Program-made: the position numbers and the translations under genes
In this document: piece after piece, positions 49,619-62,440 of the stretch
How positions within the stretch are numbered: position 1 is the first letter of the stretch
Layout: each line of letters opens with the position of its first letter
Notes under the pieces: model-generated
The model's database searches: none
Seen by the model: the letters and a program-made list of their open reading frames with translations, nothing else
Told to the model about the DNA's origin: nothing
Assembly: GCF_026151205.1 (NCBI RefSeq)
Contig: NC_087073.1
Span: 6,345,001-6,409,000, forward strand
DNA: 64,000 bases
Direction: 5' to 3'
Source of the DNA: Bolinopsis microptera
Lineage: Eukaryota; Ctenophora; Tentaculata; Lobata; Bolinopsidae

Positions 49619-52446
49619 TTTTTTTGAAGGTACCGCTCCCAACGGTCAAAGTGTAAAATTATTATATACAATACAATTTGAAAATATAAAGATAATATCA
49701 ACACATATTACTAGTCCATCCTGGTATGAGGTTGATGTCGCTGTTCGTGTCGTCGCACCATTGGACTGCTCTTCCTCTGTGTCCTCGGATGGCGGCGAGG
49801 GTTGTGCGGAGGATTGAGAAGCGGAGTTTTCGGCGTATGTGAGAAATCGTATCACTATAGGGTGTTCCCCTTTTGTTTGATATGAGTGTTGCGATTCTCT
49901 TATGGAAAGCTTCAGCCTCTTTCCCCATGCTTCCGCTAGTGGAGAAAACGAGGGGTGTAAATGTGCTTTTCTCCACTTCCAGGACCCGGCTGTTATATGT
50001 TCGTTTCTTTTCAGCCTCGTGTTTCTGAAACACTTTGTCAATGGGCCCACTGTTGCTTTTATTCCCGTCATGAAAGACTCGAACGTCGAAAAACGTCTTG
50101 TCCACGGTGTTCCAGACCCCCCTTGCCGTGATGTCCAGCCTTGCATCTGGTCGGGTGTTAGTCGTTTTGAGTTTGAAGGTTTCTCCTGTAAGAGGTAGCA
50201 ATTTTGGTTCTGTCCGAACGTCTTTGCATACCTCTTCCAGGAGACTGGCTTCTAGGTCGCGGATCTGGTTGTGCCGCATATCCCTGTAACCTCCCATAGC
50301 ACAGGATAGTGCATGGTCTATGGTGTTCGCTTTAGAGCATGCACATATCTGCGGTCTGTCTCTGATTGGGTGTTTATATCTCATCAGGACGGCGTCGGAA
50401 AATTCCTGCTTTGATAACGTATAGTGGAATTCCTCCAGCGGTAAAGCGGTAAGCCATGACGATGCTCCTTTCTGGCAGAGAATGTCCAGGTTTCTGCTGG
50501 TGTCGTCAGTACATTTTGCTTTAATAGAGGCCAACTTGTACTTATTGTAGAGGGTTTTCTCACTAGAAATGCCATTTTTCGCATGTTTGATCTTTTGGTT
50601 CATTTCATGGGTTTCCTCAGGGGAGAGTGTGAGTTTCTGGTTTAAGATAGCCTCAGTGAGAGGTTGTGTGGCTTTCCTGGAGAGGCTATATTCTAATGGG
50701 CACATTTCCACGGGATTGGATACAGCTAGGCCTCCGAATCTTGTGGGTAGGCTGTAAATGTCCCTATCTGTGTCCGTGAAAGCATGGTTTCCAACTATTA
50801 TTGGTAGAAAACTTGAGCGAATACATGCCTCCAGTGGGGCGAACAGGTCGGCTATATTTGGTATTGTCCTCATCACGTATGTCCACCTCTTGCTGAGTCC
50901 AGTGATATACGCTGAGTACGCCAGCTGGGGTTCGGTTAGTGCGATCTTGCATAACTCCTCAAGCTCTGTGACCCATTTTGCCACCTTACCTTGTACATAT
51001 TGCTTGATAAATGACTGTGTCCCTATGGCAGCGCCGAGGTATCTCTGCCCTCCTGATTTATCCCCAGTTCCCTCCTGAGTAATCTGGATTCCTGTCCCAT
51101 CAAATAGCTCTCGTGCCTTGTCTAGGTGTTCTTGTTTGACAACTAACCATGTCTTTGTGGCATTTGGGAAGTATCCTATGGGAGGTCCAATTATCAGAAG
51201 TTTGTCCCACCAGGCTTTGAGTGACTCCAAGTAGCCGCCAGCTCCTCCGTCGTCGGCGTACCAGATATTCTTACAGCCGACGATGAGTGACAACTCTTGT
51301 AGAAGCATGAGAGTGGAAATGGAATAAAAACCGGATGCACAGTTGTCACCTTGTGTTGTTCCTTCTTTAGATAATAAGTGATTGCCATCGGGGAGGAATA
51401 GTTTCGATGGGTTTCTGTAGGTGTTAATTAGGTACGTGGCGAATTCGGGGCAGGTGTGTCTGATGTTGTGCAGTGCTGTCTGGCGATTGAGGCTGTTAAA
51501 CGCGTTCGTTGCGTCCACCAGTAGGACTCCCTGGCAGTCGTCTTCAGCAAATATGTCGGACATTGCATGACAGGCGGCTTCGTATCCTCCCTCTTGACCC
51601 GCAGAAAGCTGTAGTGGCCCGACGGAGTTGATGATTTCGGGCTTCAGGAACATGACCACCGTTTTTCCCATTATTCGTCGCAAGACCTCACCAATACCTA
51701 TAGGACGAATGCCTGGGTTCTTATCGAGAGGTATAAGTCTACAGTTTAGCAAGGGTGCGATTGGCTGCGGGTCAACGTTCTCGGTGCAGAGCCTCCTACA
51801 TGCCCTGGCTATTGAATCACAAGCGTCTGAGGAGGATTTTCCGAACGACTTTGAGCACAATATCCTCCTCCAGGTGTCGCTGTCAAGGCCACTGGGCCCG
51901 CACGCTCCTTTCGTGATTTTTGCGGCTTTGTAGACCAGTTCGGCGTCGATGTTTTCGAAGATGACAGGTTCGACGATGGGCACCTTATCCTTTTTGAGTA
52001 CTCCAGTTGCTAGTGGGGCTGCGTCAGGATGTTTGGTTTTCAGTTTTTTGACAACTTCGGGACTGATTTCCAGGGGTTGTGAGTTGTTGTTTGTTATCCA
52101 TCTCAGAGCTGCCGCAACCTTGCCCTGTAGCATCAGTCGTGTGAAAACTTTGGCAACATGGGTTTGGTTCTTCTGCTGTGTGTTTTGGGGTATTCTCTTC
52201 TGTATAGCCTCACATTCCGACAAGAGCTTTTTGAACTTTCCTGCTTTCCATTTCTCCAAACGTTCTCCGAGGTATTTGATATGATCTCGATTTTTTGAGG
52301 TTTTCGAAGGTTTTTGGAGCATTGTTGCAGTAAATACGTTAAGAGCTAGAAATGATATTGATTCCATCGATGTTTTGTTGATCCAAAGGTCAAGCAGTCG
52401 AGTTATTTCTCCGATAAATGCTTTGCCGAGGGTACCTGATGGGATC
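49619..52446 (-). mobile_element. Non-LTR retrotransposon, 5'-truncated, with 14-bp target duplication
   Basis: TTCTAATAATAGAT flanks both sides (49605-49618 and 52447-52460). The left side begins with a T-run, i.e. a short poly-A tail of a minus-strand element. The right border cuts into an open frame, as expected from incomplete reverse transcription. Length 2828 bp. The 3' untranslated region is only about 80 bp. Borders and duplication are exact, so this copy is fairly recent. Confidence 0.92.
49698..52446 (-). CDS. Reverse transcriptase with C-terminal restriction-like endonuclease
   Basis: The first ATG is at 52367 (889 codons to the stop), but the frame stays open to the element border and reads PSGTLGKAFIGEITRLLDLW there, so the true protein was longer. 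RT motifs: LNCRLIPLDKNPGIRPIGIG, motif A VDATNAFNSLNR, motif B EGTTQGDNCASG, motif C WYADDGG. The C-terminal part has CACSK...HALSCAMGG...RHN, a Cys/His finger, followed by a PD-(D/E)XK-like core RPDARLDI...FFDVRVF. RT plus finger plus restriction-like nuclease is the plan of early-branching site-specific non-LTR elements (R2, NeSL, CRE, Hero-like). No stop or frameshift. Exact clade uncertain. Confidence 0.87.
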
Positions 52447-52689
52447 TTCTAATAATAGATACTCCGTATAATATAGTCCTAGGGAGTTCCTATAATTGTC
52501 CCGCTACCTCCATGCTTTACGAAAAGCAAAGTTCTAAAATTCCATATGCTCTGTTTTCCTAGCCAAGACCATGGACATAAACTTAAAGGCTATATAAAAC
52601 GTTCAACGAAAATTATATACCCGATGCATTAACCGTTAACGGATGCAGTGGTTTAGCAGTTACTGGGAATGTCTCTCAAAACTCAGTAT

Positions 52690-52960
52690 CATATTCATAT
52701 CATTTCAGAGACGTCGAGAAAGGTACATCTTGATCCACACATGGATAATTTTCAATTGTCAATGGCCTGGCCCCAAATGATATTGGCATGCTGTTCAAAA
52801 ACAACCCCCCGACATGAAATAAAAGCCACTGCGTACCGACACTGAATAAAAAATCACAGCGCTGTGTGGCAACTCACTATGAAAACTCATTTGGAGTGAA
52901 AGCGGCACAACTGTGGAATCTTCTTATCAAAGTACTCAAAATAAGTACGATTATTTCTGA
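52690..52960 (+). pseudogene. LINE reverse transcriptase C-terminal remnant
   Basis: Plus-strand pieces, clearer in the copy at 56420, read FQRRRERYILIHTWKIVNGLAPND and, after a frameshift, NSFGVKAAQLWN. This is the common C-terminal end of CR1/jockey-type ORF2 proteins, in which the phrases Q-RRE-Y, WKI-G-PN and SF-V-AP-LWN follow each other. Dead copy. Confidence 0.62.
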
Positions 52961-53242
52961 AAGAATACTGAAATCGACAGTTCTTATTATGGTTCAAATT
53001 GATTAATACAAGAAATTCAAATATAGCACTAGCAGCCAATACCAGTTTTCCGCATTAAATTTATATCATGTTGGGGCACAAAATATTAATTCTGTCACAT
53101 TTTTAGTGACTTATGTTACAGGCCTAAGGTTTTAAAGTGTTCCAGGAAGCCAAACTTAAGATCACCAACGATTTAAATGTTCCTCTTTCATCTTTCCTCT
53201 GAGTCGCTTGTTTAGAGTTATACTTAGAGTCAGTTGAGATCT

Positions 53243-54120
53243 ACCTTACTCGGGAATACTATAACGGGTTAATTTATGACTGGGAATATTAATGACCGGG
53301 AAAAATATGGCGGACTTTCCCAAAACCCGCCAAATTATCCCGGTCATGTATTTACCGGTGGCCGACCTTTCACGTTTTTTTTCAGAGGTATACAAATTTT
53401 CAACCGAAATTTCTGTTTTTGTTACTTGTTAAAGAAGTTATTTCAATTTACAGTTATTGATATTACTCAGAAATAGAAAAAAAAGACACGTCTATTTAAA
53501 GGAAAATAAATCTAAGCAATAATAAGTCAAATCTTCATTAAAGCGTTTTCTCATTCTCATTATCGCTAATGTCCCCTCCATTATCATTATTGATATCCCC
53601 CTGCTGCTGACCGTCAAATTCGAAGTTGTATTGTTGTCTTAACAAGACTTTAATTTTGTCCGCTAATGGGGCTACTGCTCTGAAGGTCAGCCGGAGCTTA
53701 AGATATATATATATATATATATATTAATATATATATATATTATATATTATTATTATTTTCGTTTTCTTCTATAACATATAAATTGTTTTCTTCTCTACGA
53801 TTCACTGATTCATGGGCAAGAGATGTGAGAATCACGGTCCACCCTGAAATCTGATTTATATAACCAAATTGTGATTTTTATAACGAAATTATGGTAGCAA
53901 ACGCCAATAAAGTTACAGCCCTCCATCCACTGCTTCAAAAGTCTTTTCTAGCACATATGAGACTTCAGGTAAAATACGATGATCACCACCCCCTTGGAAC
54001 CCTATAATCTGAGTCGGCGGGTTTTTTTATGACTGGTAAAATTGTTGACCGGGAAAAATATGGCGGAATCTTCCAAAACCCACCACTTTATCCCGGTTAT
54101 AATATTCCCGAGTATAAGGT
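53243..54120. mobile_element. DNA transposon, 878 bp, inserted in one duplicate only
   Basis: The ends ACCTTACTCGGGAATACTAT and the inverted ATAATATTCCCGAGTATAAGGT match with small gaps over about 25 bp. A subterminal block (GACCGGGAAAAATATGGCGGA...) appears at both ends in direct orientation (53292 and 54048). Comparison with the uninterrupted copy (near 56998) shows that exactly this stretch is extra. The target duplication is short or ambiguous (CT or a few bases around AATCA). No transposase frame. Confidence 0.82.
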
Positions 54121-54857
54121 AATCACTAATCAGTAAGGAATTTTCAGTTAATTGTGTGATCTAGTTAATTAGGTTATGATCAAGATCAACGACTGAGGAG
54201 GCTCAGTGAGCTCACTCTGCGTTCAACGCTGCGATTAGGAGCAATGCCAAGATATTTGTTAGACACCCCATACAGATTCTAATGACTGTGCAGGATACAG
54301 AGAACAAAGCAACTAATACAATGAAGCATCTACAAACTCGATCTCGGAATAAAGTAAAAATAACCAAATTCCAGGAAGAAGGAAATGCGTAAAATAAAAC
54401 GAAATAGCTCGAGGGATGGTAACATCATACCTGCTGCTAACCTAATACCCAGAATCCGTTGAGAGATGATCAACCGACAACCGCGAAGCTTCCTCTGTCG
54501 AGTCGCTATCAACCAGAAATCAGAATGCAGTGTAATTAGCTGTATTTAAAAACACAACTCGAGATAGCTCATTATCTTACTACCTTATAGGACATAATTG
54601 TCACTGACAAGTTTTTCACGGCTCAAATTTTTTTACGGACATAATTATTCACGCTCATGACCGCCCAAAAAATTGTGAACATTTTTGGTTATTTTTAAAA
54701 TAAAATTAAGTGTCTCTCGGATCAGATGGTAGTCCAAGGGTGGACTGCTGGGTGCTGGGGCGCCTGACAGAAAACCATATTGTGATTAAAGCCCCGAAAC
54801 GGTGTCAGGTTTGTAACTGATGATTCTAGTGATCCATGCTCCTGTGAGTTTGCTGCT

Positions 54858-56167
54858 AGTGCTGTTAGTGTTAATTAACGATATCAATTCATCGCAGCTC
54901 GGCGCAGCATGCACAGTTAAGTAGCGCAGTAAGCAGCACAGTAAGTAGATCGGCGAGATGCACCACTGTGCCTCACCGAGCTGCGAAGGATTGACATCGT
55001 GAATCAAATTACAAAGTAATTCAAGAAGACACGCGCCAAAGACGCGCAGTTTCTGAATGATGTCAACGATAGCTTAAAATTCACTGATGTCATTATTATT
55101 CAGCGTGACCGGTAATACTAATAGTCTGAAAATCAAAAGGAGAAAACACAAGTATAAATCACTAAAAAAGGAGTATCGTTTTACCTAGAATATAAGTCAA
55201 ATATAGATTAAAGACTAAGACGAAGAGTAAGGGCTTATTAACTTTCGTGCCAACTTTAGAGACGGTAACCACATTAAACTGAAATTTTCCCAATCAAAAT
55301 TTACGCATTAGAATTAATATATCAGTACAGATCTTATACTTGGAATCAGGTACTTTCAAAACATTTCTCTTAAATTATCTTTCTTAACACCGTTCAATTG
55401 TAACTTTAAATTAAAATATGATGATGCCGACGATGCTGGAATCTGATCAGCTAATCGTTAATCGTTAGTGTTATGTCACCATGTGACAAGAATAGTATGA
55501 TAAACCTCCCAATCAGTATATATGTATCAAAAGAAAATATTGATCTTCAAATCGACACAGCTGGTAGTGGTATTTGATTTTGATTACCTGGGGACCCCAG
55601 GCTATTATGTTCATAACCAATAACCGAATAAAGATTCGGCGGAATGACAGGCTGAGCGCCGCCCGCCAGTAAGCATTTGATAGCATCATAGCAAAGAATC
55701 TGAAGCTTATGTGCGTCGGGAGCCCTTTTTGAAACATCTCGAAGTTAGAGTGCAGAGCGCATGATTACTGATTATTAGCACGATTGGGTGAAACAAGGAC
55801 GAAACCGTGTGTTGATTAGAATTAAAAGAGGAAGGTATTTAGTGATAAATTGCGCACTCTTGCATTTTAGTTTTAAATGGTAGACTATCTCGAAGTAGGG
55901 CCTTTAATTTAACCTTAATGCAGTTATTTAGTAAGTCTAGGGAAAACACGAGCTTTAGTTGTCGGAGATGAAATTGTTTCTGTTCCTGATCGAAGTTGCA
56001 ATGATGCTGATAGATTTGATGCAGCTCAGCACTCAGCAGCCACTGTCTTCAAATAAAGAGAGTTCCAGTTCTGCAGTCTCAAATGTTTTCGCCCAGCTTT
56101 TATTTTCATCGTGGTTATACACTTATAGAAGACAGACCTGAAGATATACTAGTATAATGATAATAAT
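54858..56167. other. Spacer between duplicated blocks, repeats only
   Basis: No gene supported. It contains a CpG-richer repeat at 54890-55010 shared with 10200-10330, and at 55588-55672 an inverted copy of the dispersed GCGCTCAGCC repeat. A short TA-type run is at 53703-53750 in the block before it. Confidence 0.55.
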
Positions 56168-57643
56168 AGTTCCTATAATTGTCCCGATACCTCTGCTTTA
56201 TGAAAAGCAACGTTCTAAAATTCCATCTGCTCTGTTTTCCTAGCCAAGACTGCATGGACATATAATTGAGGATATATAACGCATTAGCCGTTAACGGGTG
56301 CAGTGGTTTATTATTAAGAAACTGTTTACACCATTAAAATATTCAAAACCCCTAAAAGAAATCAAGTCATCCTAAAATGGTGATCAGTGGTTTATACTAC
56401 TGGGAATGTCTCTCAGAACTCAATATCATATCATGATCATTTCAGAGACGTCGAGAAAGGTACATCTTGATCCACACATGGAAAATTGTCAATGGCCTGG
56501 CCCCAAATGATATTGGCATGCTGTTCAAAAACAACCCCCGACATGAAATAAAAGCCACTGCGTACCGACACTGTATAAAAAATCACAGCGCTGTGTGGCA
56601 ACTCACTATGAAAACTCATTTGGAGTGAAAGCGGCACAGCTGTGGAATCTTTTTATCAAAGTACTCAAAGTAAGTACGATTATTTCTGAAAGAATATTGA
56701 AATCATAATTTGTTGTAAATGTTTAATAATTTTTCGTTTACATCGACAGTTCTTATTATGGTTCAAATTGATTAATACAAGAAATTCAAATATAGCACTA
56801 GCAGCCAATACCAGTTTTCCGCATTAAATTTATATTGTTGGGGCACAAAATGTTAACTCTGTCACATTTTTAGTGACTTATGTTACAGGCCTAAGGTTTT
56901 AAAGTGTTCCAGGAAGCCAAACTTAAGATCACCAACGATATAAATGTTCCTCTTCCCTCTGGGTCGCTTGTTTAGAGTTAGAGTCAGTTGGGATCTAATC
57001 AGTAAGAAACTTTCAGTTAATTATGTGATCTAGTTAATCAGGTTATGATCAAGATCAACGACTGAGGAGGCTCACTCTGCGATTAGGAGCAAGATATTTG
57101 TTAGACAGCCCATACAGATTTTAATGACTGTGCAGGATGCAGAAAACATAGAAACTAATACAATGAAGCATATACAAACTCGATCTCGGAATAAAGTAAA
57201 AATAACCAAATTCCATCATAAATAACATCATACCTGCTGCTAACCTAATACCCAGAATCCGTTGAGAGATGATCAACCGACAACCGCGAAGCTTCCTCTG
57301 AATCGCTATCAACCAGAAATCAGAATGCAGTGTATATAGCTGTATTTAAAAAACACAACTCGGGATAGCTCATTATCTTACTACCTTGTAGGACATAATT
57401 GTCACTGACAAGTTTTTCACGGCTCAAATTTTTTACGGACATAATTATTCACGCTCATGACCGCCCAAAAAATTGTGAACATTTTTGGTTATTTTTTAAT
57501 AAGTGTCTCTCAGATCAGATGGTAGTCGAAGAGTGGACTGCTGGGGCGCCTGACAGAAAACCATATTGTGATTAAAGCCCCGAAACGGTGTCAGGTTTGT
57601 AACTGATGATTCTAGTGATCCATGCTCCTGTGAGTTTGCTGCT
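56168..57643. repeat. Duplicated block, copy 2 (empty site)
   Basis: Matches 52485-54857 without the 878-bp insertion. It has a private insertion of about 70 bp near 56318-56390. Confidence 0.9.
56420..56680 (+). pseudogene. LINE reverse transcriptase C-terminal remnant, second copy
   Basis: Frames read ERYILIHTWKIVNGLAPND, then after a shift HYENSFGVKAAQLWNLF. Same remnant as at 52690-52960, duplicated with its block. The frameshift between the two parts is shared by both copies, so the element was already dead when the block duplicated. Confidence 0.65.
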
Positions 57644-57993
57644 GTACGTATCTCAACTCCGCATCTTGGGTGAATATACGTACATCTTCATACTAAACCC
57701 AGGTGTGGCATGGCCATGAGTCAGTGAATACGGGCGAGCGGATGCAATAGCGAAGGTGGCGTGGTAATGCCTAAAAGACACAGTCAGGTTGTTGTCAGTT
57801 TGCTGACTGTAAGGGAGGAGGTATCTGGTATATCCGTATTTCGCTGCTACTGATGCAGTCCTTGATATGTGATCTGGCAATCAAGGCTTCGTCTAACTAT
57901 CTGCCGTTGGGCTTGTGGAACCCGTAGGGGGGGGGGGCATACATAGGTTGGAATGGTTTTGTGCACCACGAGGAGTGAGGGAAGGAGGTTTCA

Positions 57994-58032
<39 letters not shown>

Positions 58033-59107
58033 GTTGTTAGGATCAGCACTAGTAGGTGGAATGTTTGGTTGGAGCCCTCTGTTTTCCTGTATAGCATTTT
58101 AGTCACTCCGCAGTTTATTAACTGTTTCTCAACTATACTCGATATTGGATTTTACCCATGGAAAACATTCCGATCTAACATTCCCAAAAATGCCAGCAAG
58201 TGTAACTGACCTGCGTGATTGGGAATTAGATTAGCCCTTACCTGGGGATAGGACCAAGGCTATCATGTTCAGAGAGATTGGGCGGAATGACAGGCCGCTG
58301 GCCGCTGAGCGCCGCCCAGTAAGATTAGTCCGAGTCGTGATGATTAAATTTGCTTGGAATTTGTGAACGATTACGTGGCAAAGATACAGAGTACAAGATA
58401 TACTATAAGTATAAATATCACGAACTTGGTCTCACAGCGCATTTATTCCTGATTTCTAACAGTTCGTTACGTGTCGAATCATTTTGCTCTCCTAATTTAG
58501 CTGGCCAAGAAGTCTGTCTAGCCCTTACAATATATCATATTAAATATATGGTCACAGGAGCCGAATTTTGCCAAATATTAGGGCCGGGTGAATTATAGGG
58601 CTGATAAGACAGTTTATAGATTATAGTTTGACTGTCATGTGACTTTTTAAACACGTTCTCTTGGTGGCCCTGAATGACTATTCGAAATCCTAGCCCTCTT
58701 ACTCTAACCTGATAGTGATCCCAACCCTTACCCTAACCCAATATCTAACAAAAGCATATGCTGAAACCCTGACCCTAACGAGAAATTATATCAAATTCCT
58801 TATATGGTCATGACTCATACTCATATTACGTGATCGAGACAGCTTTTCGTCAATATCTAGCTCACCAGGGGAGCATTTTAACCCTATGTCATGGGGATGA
58901 TTCGAAATCAGCGTCCAAAAATACAGCGATTCAAGTTAATTTCAACTGTCGGGGGCCCTTTTAGAAAAATCTCGAAGATTGACTGTAAAGTGATTTAGCA
59001 CGCTCGTTCTCAGAGTTTCGTAAAAACGCAGTTATTTATTGTGAATTTGTTATTAACTTTACCTGACTTTAGTAGGAGTATTCCAACGAAGCAAAGTAGA
59101 AACAAAG
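57644..59107. other. Repeats and 5' flank of the secreted-protein gene
   Basis: Contains a GA microsatellite (57998-58030), an inverted copy of the dispersed GCGCTCAGCC repeat (58237-58322) and a diverged copy of the repeat that was the target of the 4.7-kb insertion (58660-58990). The promoter and leader of the gene starting at 59108 should lie in the last few hundred bases; no core element recognised. Confidence 0.55.
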
Positions 59108-60143
59108 ATGCTGGTCTTGCTAACTGCACTAGTGGTAGCTGCAATACTGGGTACAACAACAGCCGATGAGGAAATTCAAATTCCGTGGATCAACGAAGTA
59201 CCAACCAAAACTAAAATACCATTCGATGAGGCTACACAAGCAGTGGAATTAAAAGTAAAATGGGGTATCGCCAATAATGGGTATTATTGGTACATCATAA
59301 ATCTCAACGGAAACGATGAAGAAGCGAAGGTTGGATTTGGTTTTTCAAATCCGGGATATACATATCAAGATGGCCCCCTGTCCGGAAATCCATTACCTCC
59401 AACTTGGGCTGTAGCGCCGTGCATCGGGTCAGAGAGAAGGCTTCCTATGCCAGAGAATTTTGTCTTTACTGAGGAAGAGGTGATTTGGACAGTGTGGAAG
59501 GACAATGGAAAGCTGAACGTTCTTTATAATGGAGAAGATTTTTTGAGAGATGGGTATCCTGGTGTTAGTGAGGAATTCGATTGTGAAAATCCGACTGAGT
59601 TTCCAGACGGGAAAGTACAATGGGAACCATATTGGGTTGCAGAATTAAAAAGTGTAACCTTCATGGGTTGGAATGCTAATGAACAATTTGATGGATACAG
59701 ATTTATCCCAATTCCTATGGACGCAGAACCAGGTAAGAATGGGTATTTGTAAAAGGCGCTGTTGAGTATTCACCAAATGTGTCATATTTCATAAAATAAG
59801 AAATTTAATTTCATTGTTAAACTTAAAGAATTTCGCTCTAAATTTGACATAATGCACTTGATTTAATCTCTTCTAAATAAATACTAGCACCCGAGGGCCA
59901 CGGTGTGCCTAACAGCTACAGCAAACTTTAGCCTAAAATAAATAAATAACATACAAGGGTAACCTTTTCACTATAAGTCATATAATTGTACAAACAGAAA
60001 TGCTTAAAGGTCTGTTTTCAGAAAATAATGACGACAGTGGTGACGACATTCATGGTGACGACAATGGTTCTTACAGTGGAACTACCTTGCTCTCTCGCAG
60101 TTCAGTGATTGTAACTGCTCTTCTGATGGCTGCATTCTTTTAG
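59108..60143 (+). CDS. Secreted, predicted GPI-anchored protein, two exons
   Basis: Exon 1 (59108-59732) begins with a clear signal peptide (MLVLLTALVVAAILG, cut near TTTADEE) and codes about 190 residues of acidic, aromatic, probably all-beta sequence with two cysteines (APCIGSE, EFDCEN) and GWNANEQFDGYRFIP near its end. It ends CCAG|GTAAGA. Exon 2 starts after TTTTCAG at 60022, keeps frame and adds about 40 residues: an Asp/Gly/Asn linker (DDSGDDIHGDDNGSYSG) and a hydrophobic end SSVIVTALLMAAFF, then TAG. Small residues followed by a terminal hydrophobic stretch form a typical GPI-attachment signal. Total 248 residues. If the intron is retained the protein stops after GKNGYL and would be secreted. 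I do not recognise the domain. Confidence 0.78.
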
Positions 60144-62440
60144 ATTTTCTATTGAGTGTAATAATGTTAGGGACCTAAAGCATGATACGCATAAGACAAG
60201 GACATACGCACGCATTATTAAATAATCATTAATCATATTTGCTTTATTAAGACTATCAAATAGTATTAAGAAAGAATCTTGAGAAGCCTTGCCCTGCATG
60301 CTATATAATTATATAATTATATAATTATAATTATATAATGATTTATTAAACACTTCCAGTGTGGTGGCAATTGGTATTCAAATTCGTACTAGGACGATTT
60401 AAATAATGTTGTAAAACTAAAAGTGTTTAGTAGAGCGTAAATTACTCTTAGATTATTCATTTCATTTCAAATTAGTATTGATTGGATACACCAGAAGTTT
60501 GGAGATGGAACAGTTATGATGTAGTAGTCTTGGTTTTAGGGATGATTCGTTAGATTTTTAAATGTAGTTTTCACTTTGTAGCAAAGTTTAGCATATACCT
60601 TAACCTTGAACTTAGACGCAACTCGAAGAGCTGTCATCAAAATTATCGTGCATTGAAACCATATGCATAGGCCATAGGTAACGAATAAATACTAGTACTT
60701 ATTAAGGACGATTTCGATTGTTCCTTCAACTTAAATTTCACTTTAAATTAAATGCATCAAATAAAACAAGAGAGTCGTGTCGTGAAAACTGTCGTCCCTC
60801 TGCCTCTGCTTCTGTCTCTTTAAGGGCAATTTTCCCCTTTAATTGACCAAAACAAATATATCAGACTGTCTAAAAGAATTGAATGCCCAGCTTTCCGCAC
60901 TGAACCGGCCAGGGTTCGGCTTGTCATACGTTGTATGACCCGCCGCGCACGAGTGCGCGGCTCCCCGGCCCCTGCCCTGCCCAGAAAACCTTACCGCCAG
61001 CTGGGCTTGCTTTTTTTTGGGGAGCCTCCTTTAAATTTACGAGACGGACATTTTGTTGAAAACCGGAAGGTTCTATCTATTTTACTTTTGGAGATATTCC
61101 CCGGCCGGTAGGGTTTGCTGGGTGTATCGTGGCCCTGTATCGTACGCGTAGAAATTAGAAAAGCTAGTGAAACGACAATAGGGGTCACAACGTGATACAA
61201 GGTTCGGCTGGTCAAGTACGGAGCTCGGCTTTTAAAACTGTATCGCCTTACCAAGTATTTCTCTAGTCTATGCAAAATTTTCCAATAATATTCCAATATC
61301 TTAACGGTTCTGTTGTAGGTTTACAACCTACCAGGACGCGCGCCGAGTTGGACTCGTCGACGGTCAGATATTTTACGAGTATCACCCGTTAACGGTTCTG
61401 GCATCCCATTCCCATGGCGATAACAGATAACAGATGAATAAATTGTTGGAAGATTTATAAATTTAACGAGAGAATGCATTCACGCGGTCTAAATTAAAGA
61501 AGCATAATTTGACGATATAAATGAACAATATTGCCATTGGTATATAACAAGTACATGAATAAAACAATCCATCAACAAAAAATATTACATACACACTAGC
61601 CCTAAATATTAAACGCTTGGAAAAAATCTCAAGAAACTAATTTTAAATTTTAGTTTTCTAAAATAAATATCCCTTCTTATAAACCACTCATCAGAATAGC
61701 TAATCACAGTGCTGGCAAGCACGACCGCCGTCATTATAGTTATACTCACTATACTATTTACCCCCTATACTATTAGTATTATACCCCTATACTGTTTTTC
61801 CAAGTATCAAGACTCATCGAAAGTCGTTCAGCAGGCATATTTTAACTTTAAGTTGAACAAAACATTCTAATTCAATGTCAAAGATTAAAGTAAGCTCAGT
61901 TATGCTTCCTATAGGTATATATTGTGCGTTAGGCTAGTTTAAAAGTTGAAAATCAAATAGTTGCACACGTGGGGACACGCCCAAATTGATCCAGAAATTT
62001 GCTAAAATCACTGAAAATTGCTATTTTCACCATTTTTATCAACTTTGGAGTACCGTTGTAATACAAGTTCTTTTTGAAATCTTTTGAAACTTTGCATGCT
62101 TATCAAACTATATAAAAAATACTAATATGCAAAAATTTACGGTGATTCAATATTGGATGCGCATGCAACGTCCGCTCAAAGTTTGCACGTGCGAAAGGTG
62201 AGAATTTTGCTCATTCGTGATTTCGATTAGATTCTGCTTTCCCGCGACAGTTAAATGGCATTATATATGAATTTAATGCAACTTGAATGAGTAAAAAGTG
62301 GCATATTCAGTCAGTGATCGACAGATATGCTTACCTAAACACAAGTAAATGTTTTCAAAGGTAAAATTACGAAATCGTTGAAATTACCTCCTTATTAATG
62401 AAGTTATCAGTTTAACATTTCGACTTTGTCAAAAAGAGAT
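60144..62440. other. Spacer, no gene supported
   Basis: AT-rich with ATATAATT palindromic runs at 60300-60345. A GC-rich island at 60885-61180 includes hairpins (CCGCGCACGAGTGCGCGG) and overlaps a 101-codon minus-strand open frame (60991-61296) rich in Ser/Lys/Arg with no domain I recognise. It may be an old repeat. Confidence 0.5.

Larger units (their letters stand above)
52485..54857. repeat. Duplicated block, copy 1 (contains an 878-bp insertion)
   Basis: From AGTTCCTATAATTGTCCC to GTGAGTTTGCTGCT this block matches 56168-57643. Differences are small indels plus the insertion at 53243-54120. Both copies contain the same LINE remnant and the same half-MITE (54575-54695), so duplication came after those. 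Confidence 0.9.

Noticed and set aside
60991-61296. 101-codon minus-strand ORF in a GC-rich island
   Set aside because: Composition and hairpins suggest repeat DNA; no family recognised.
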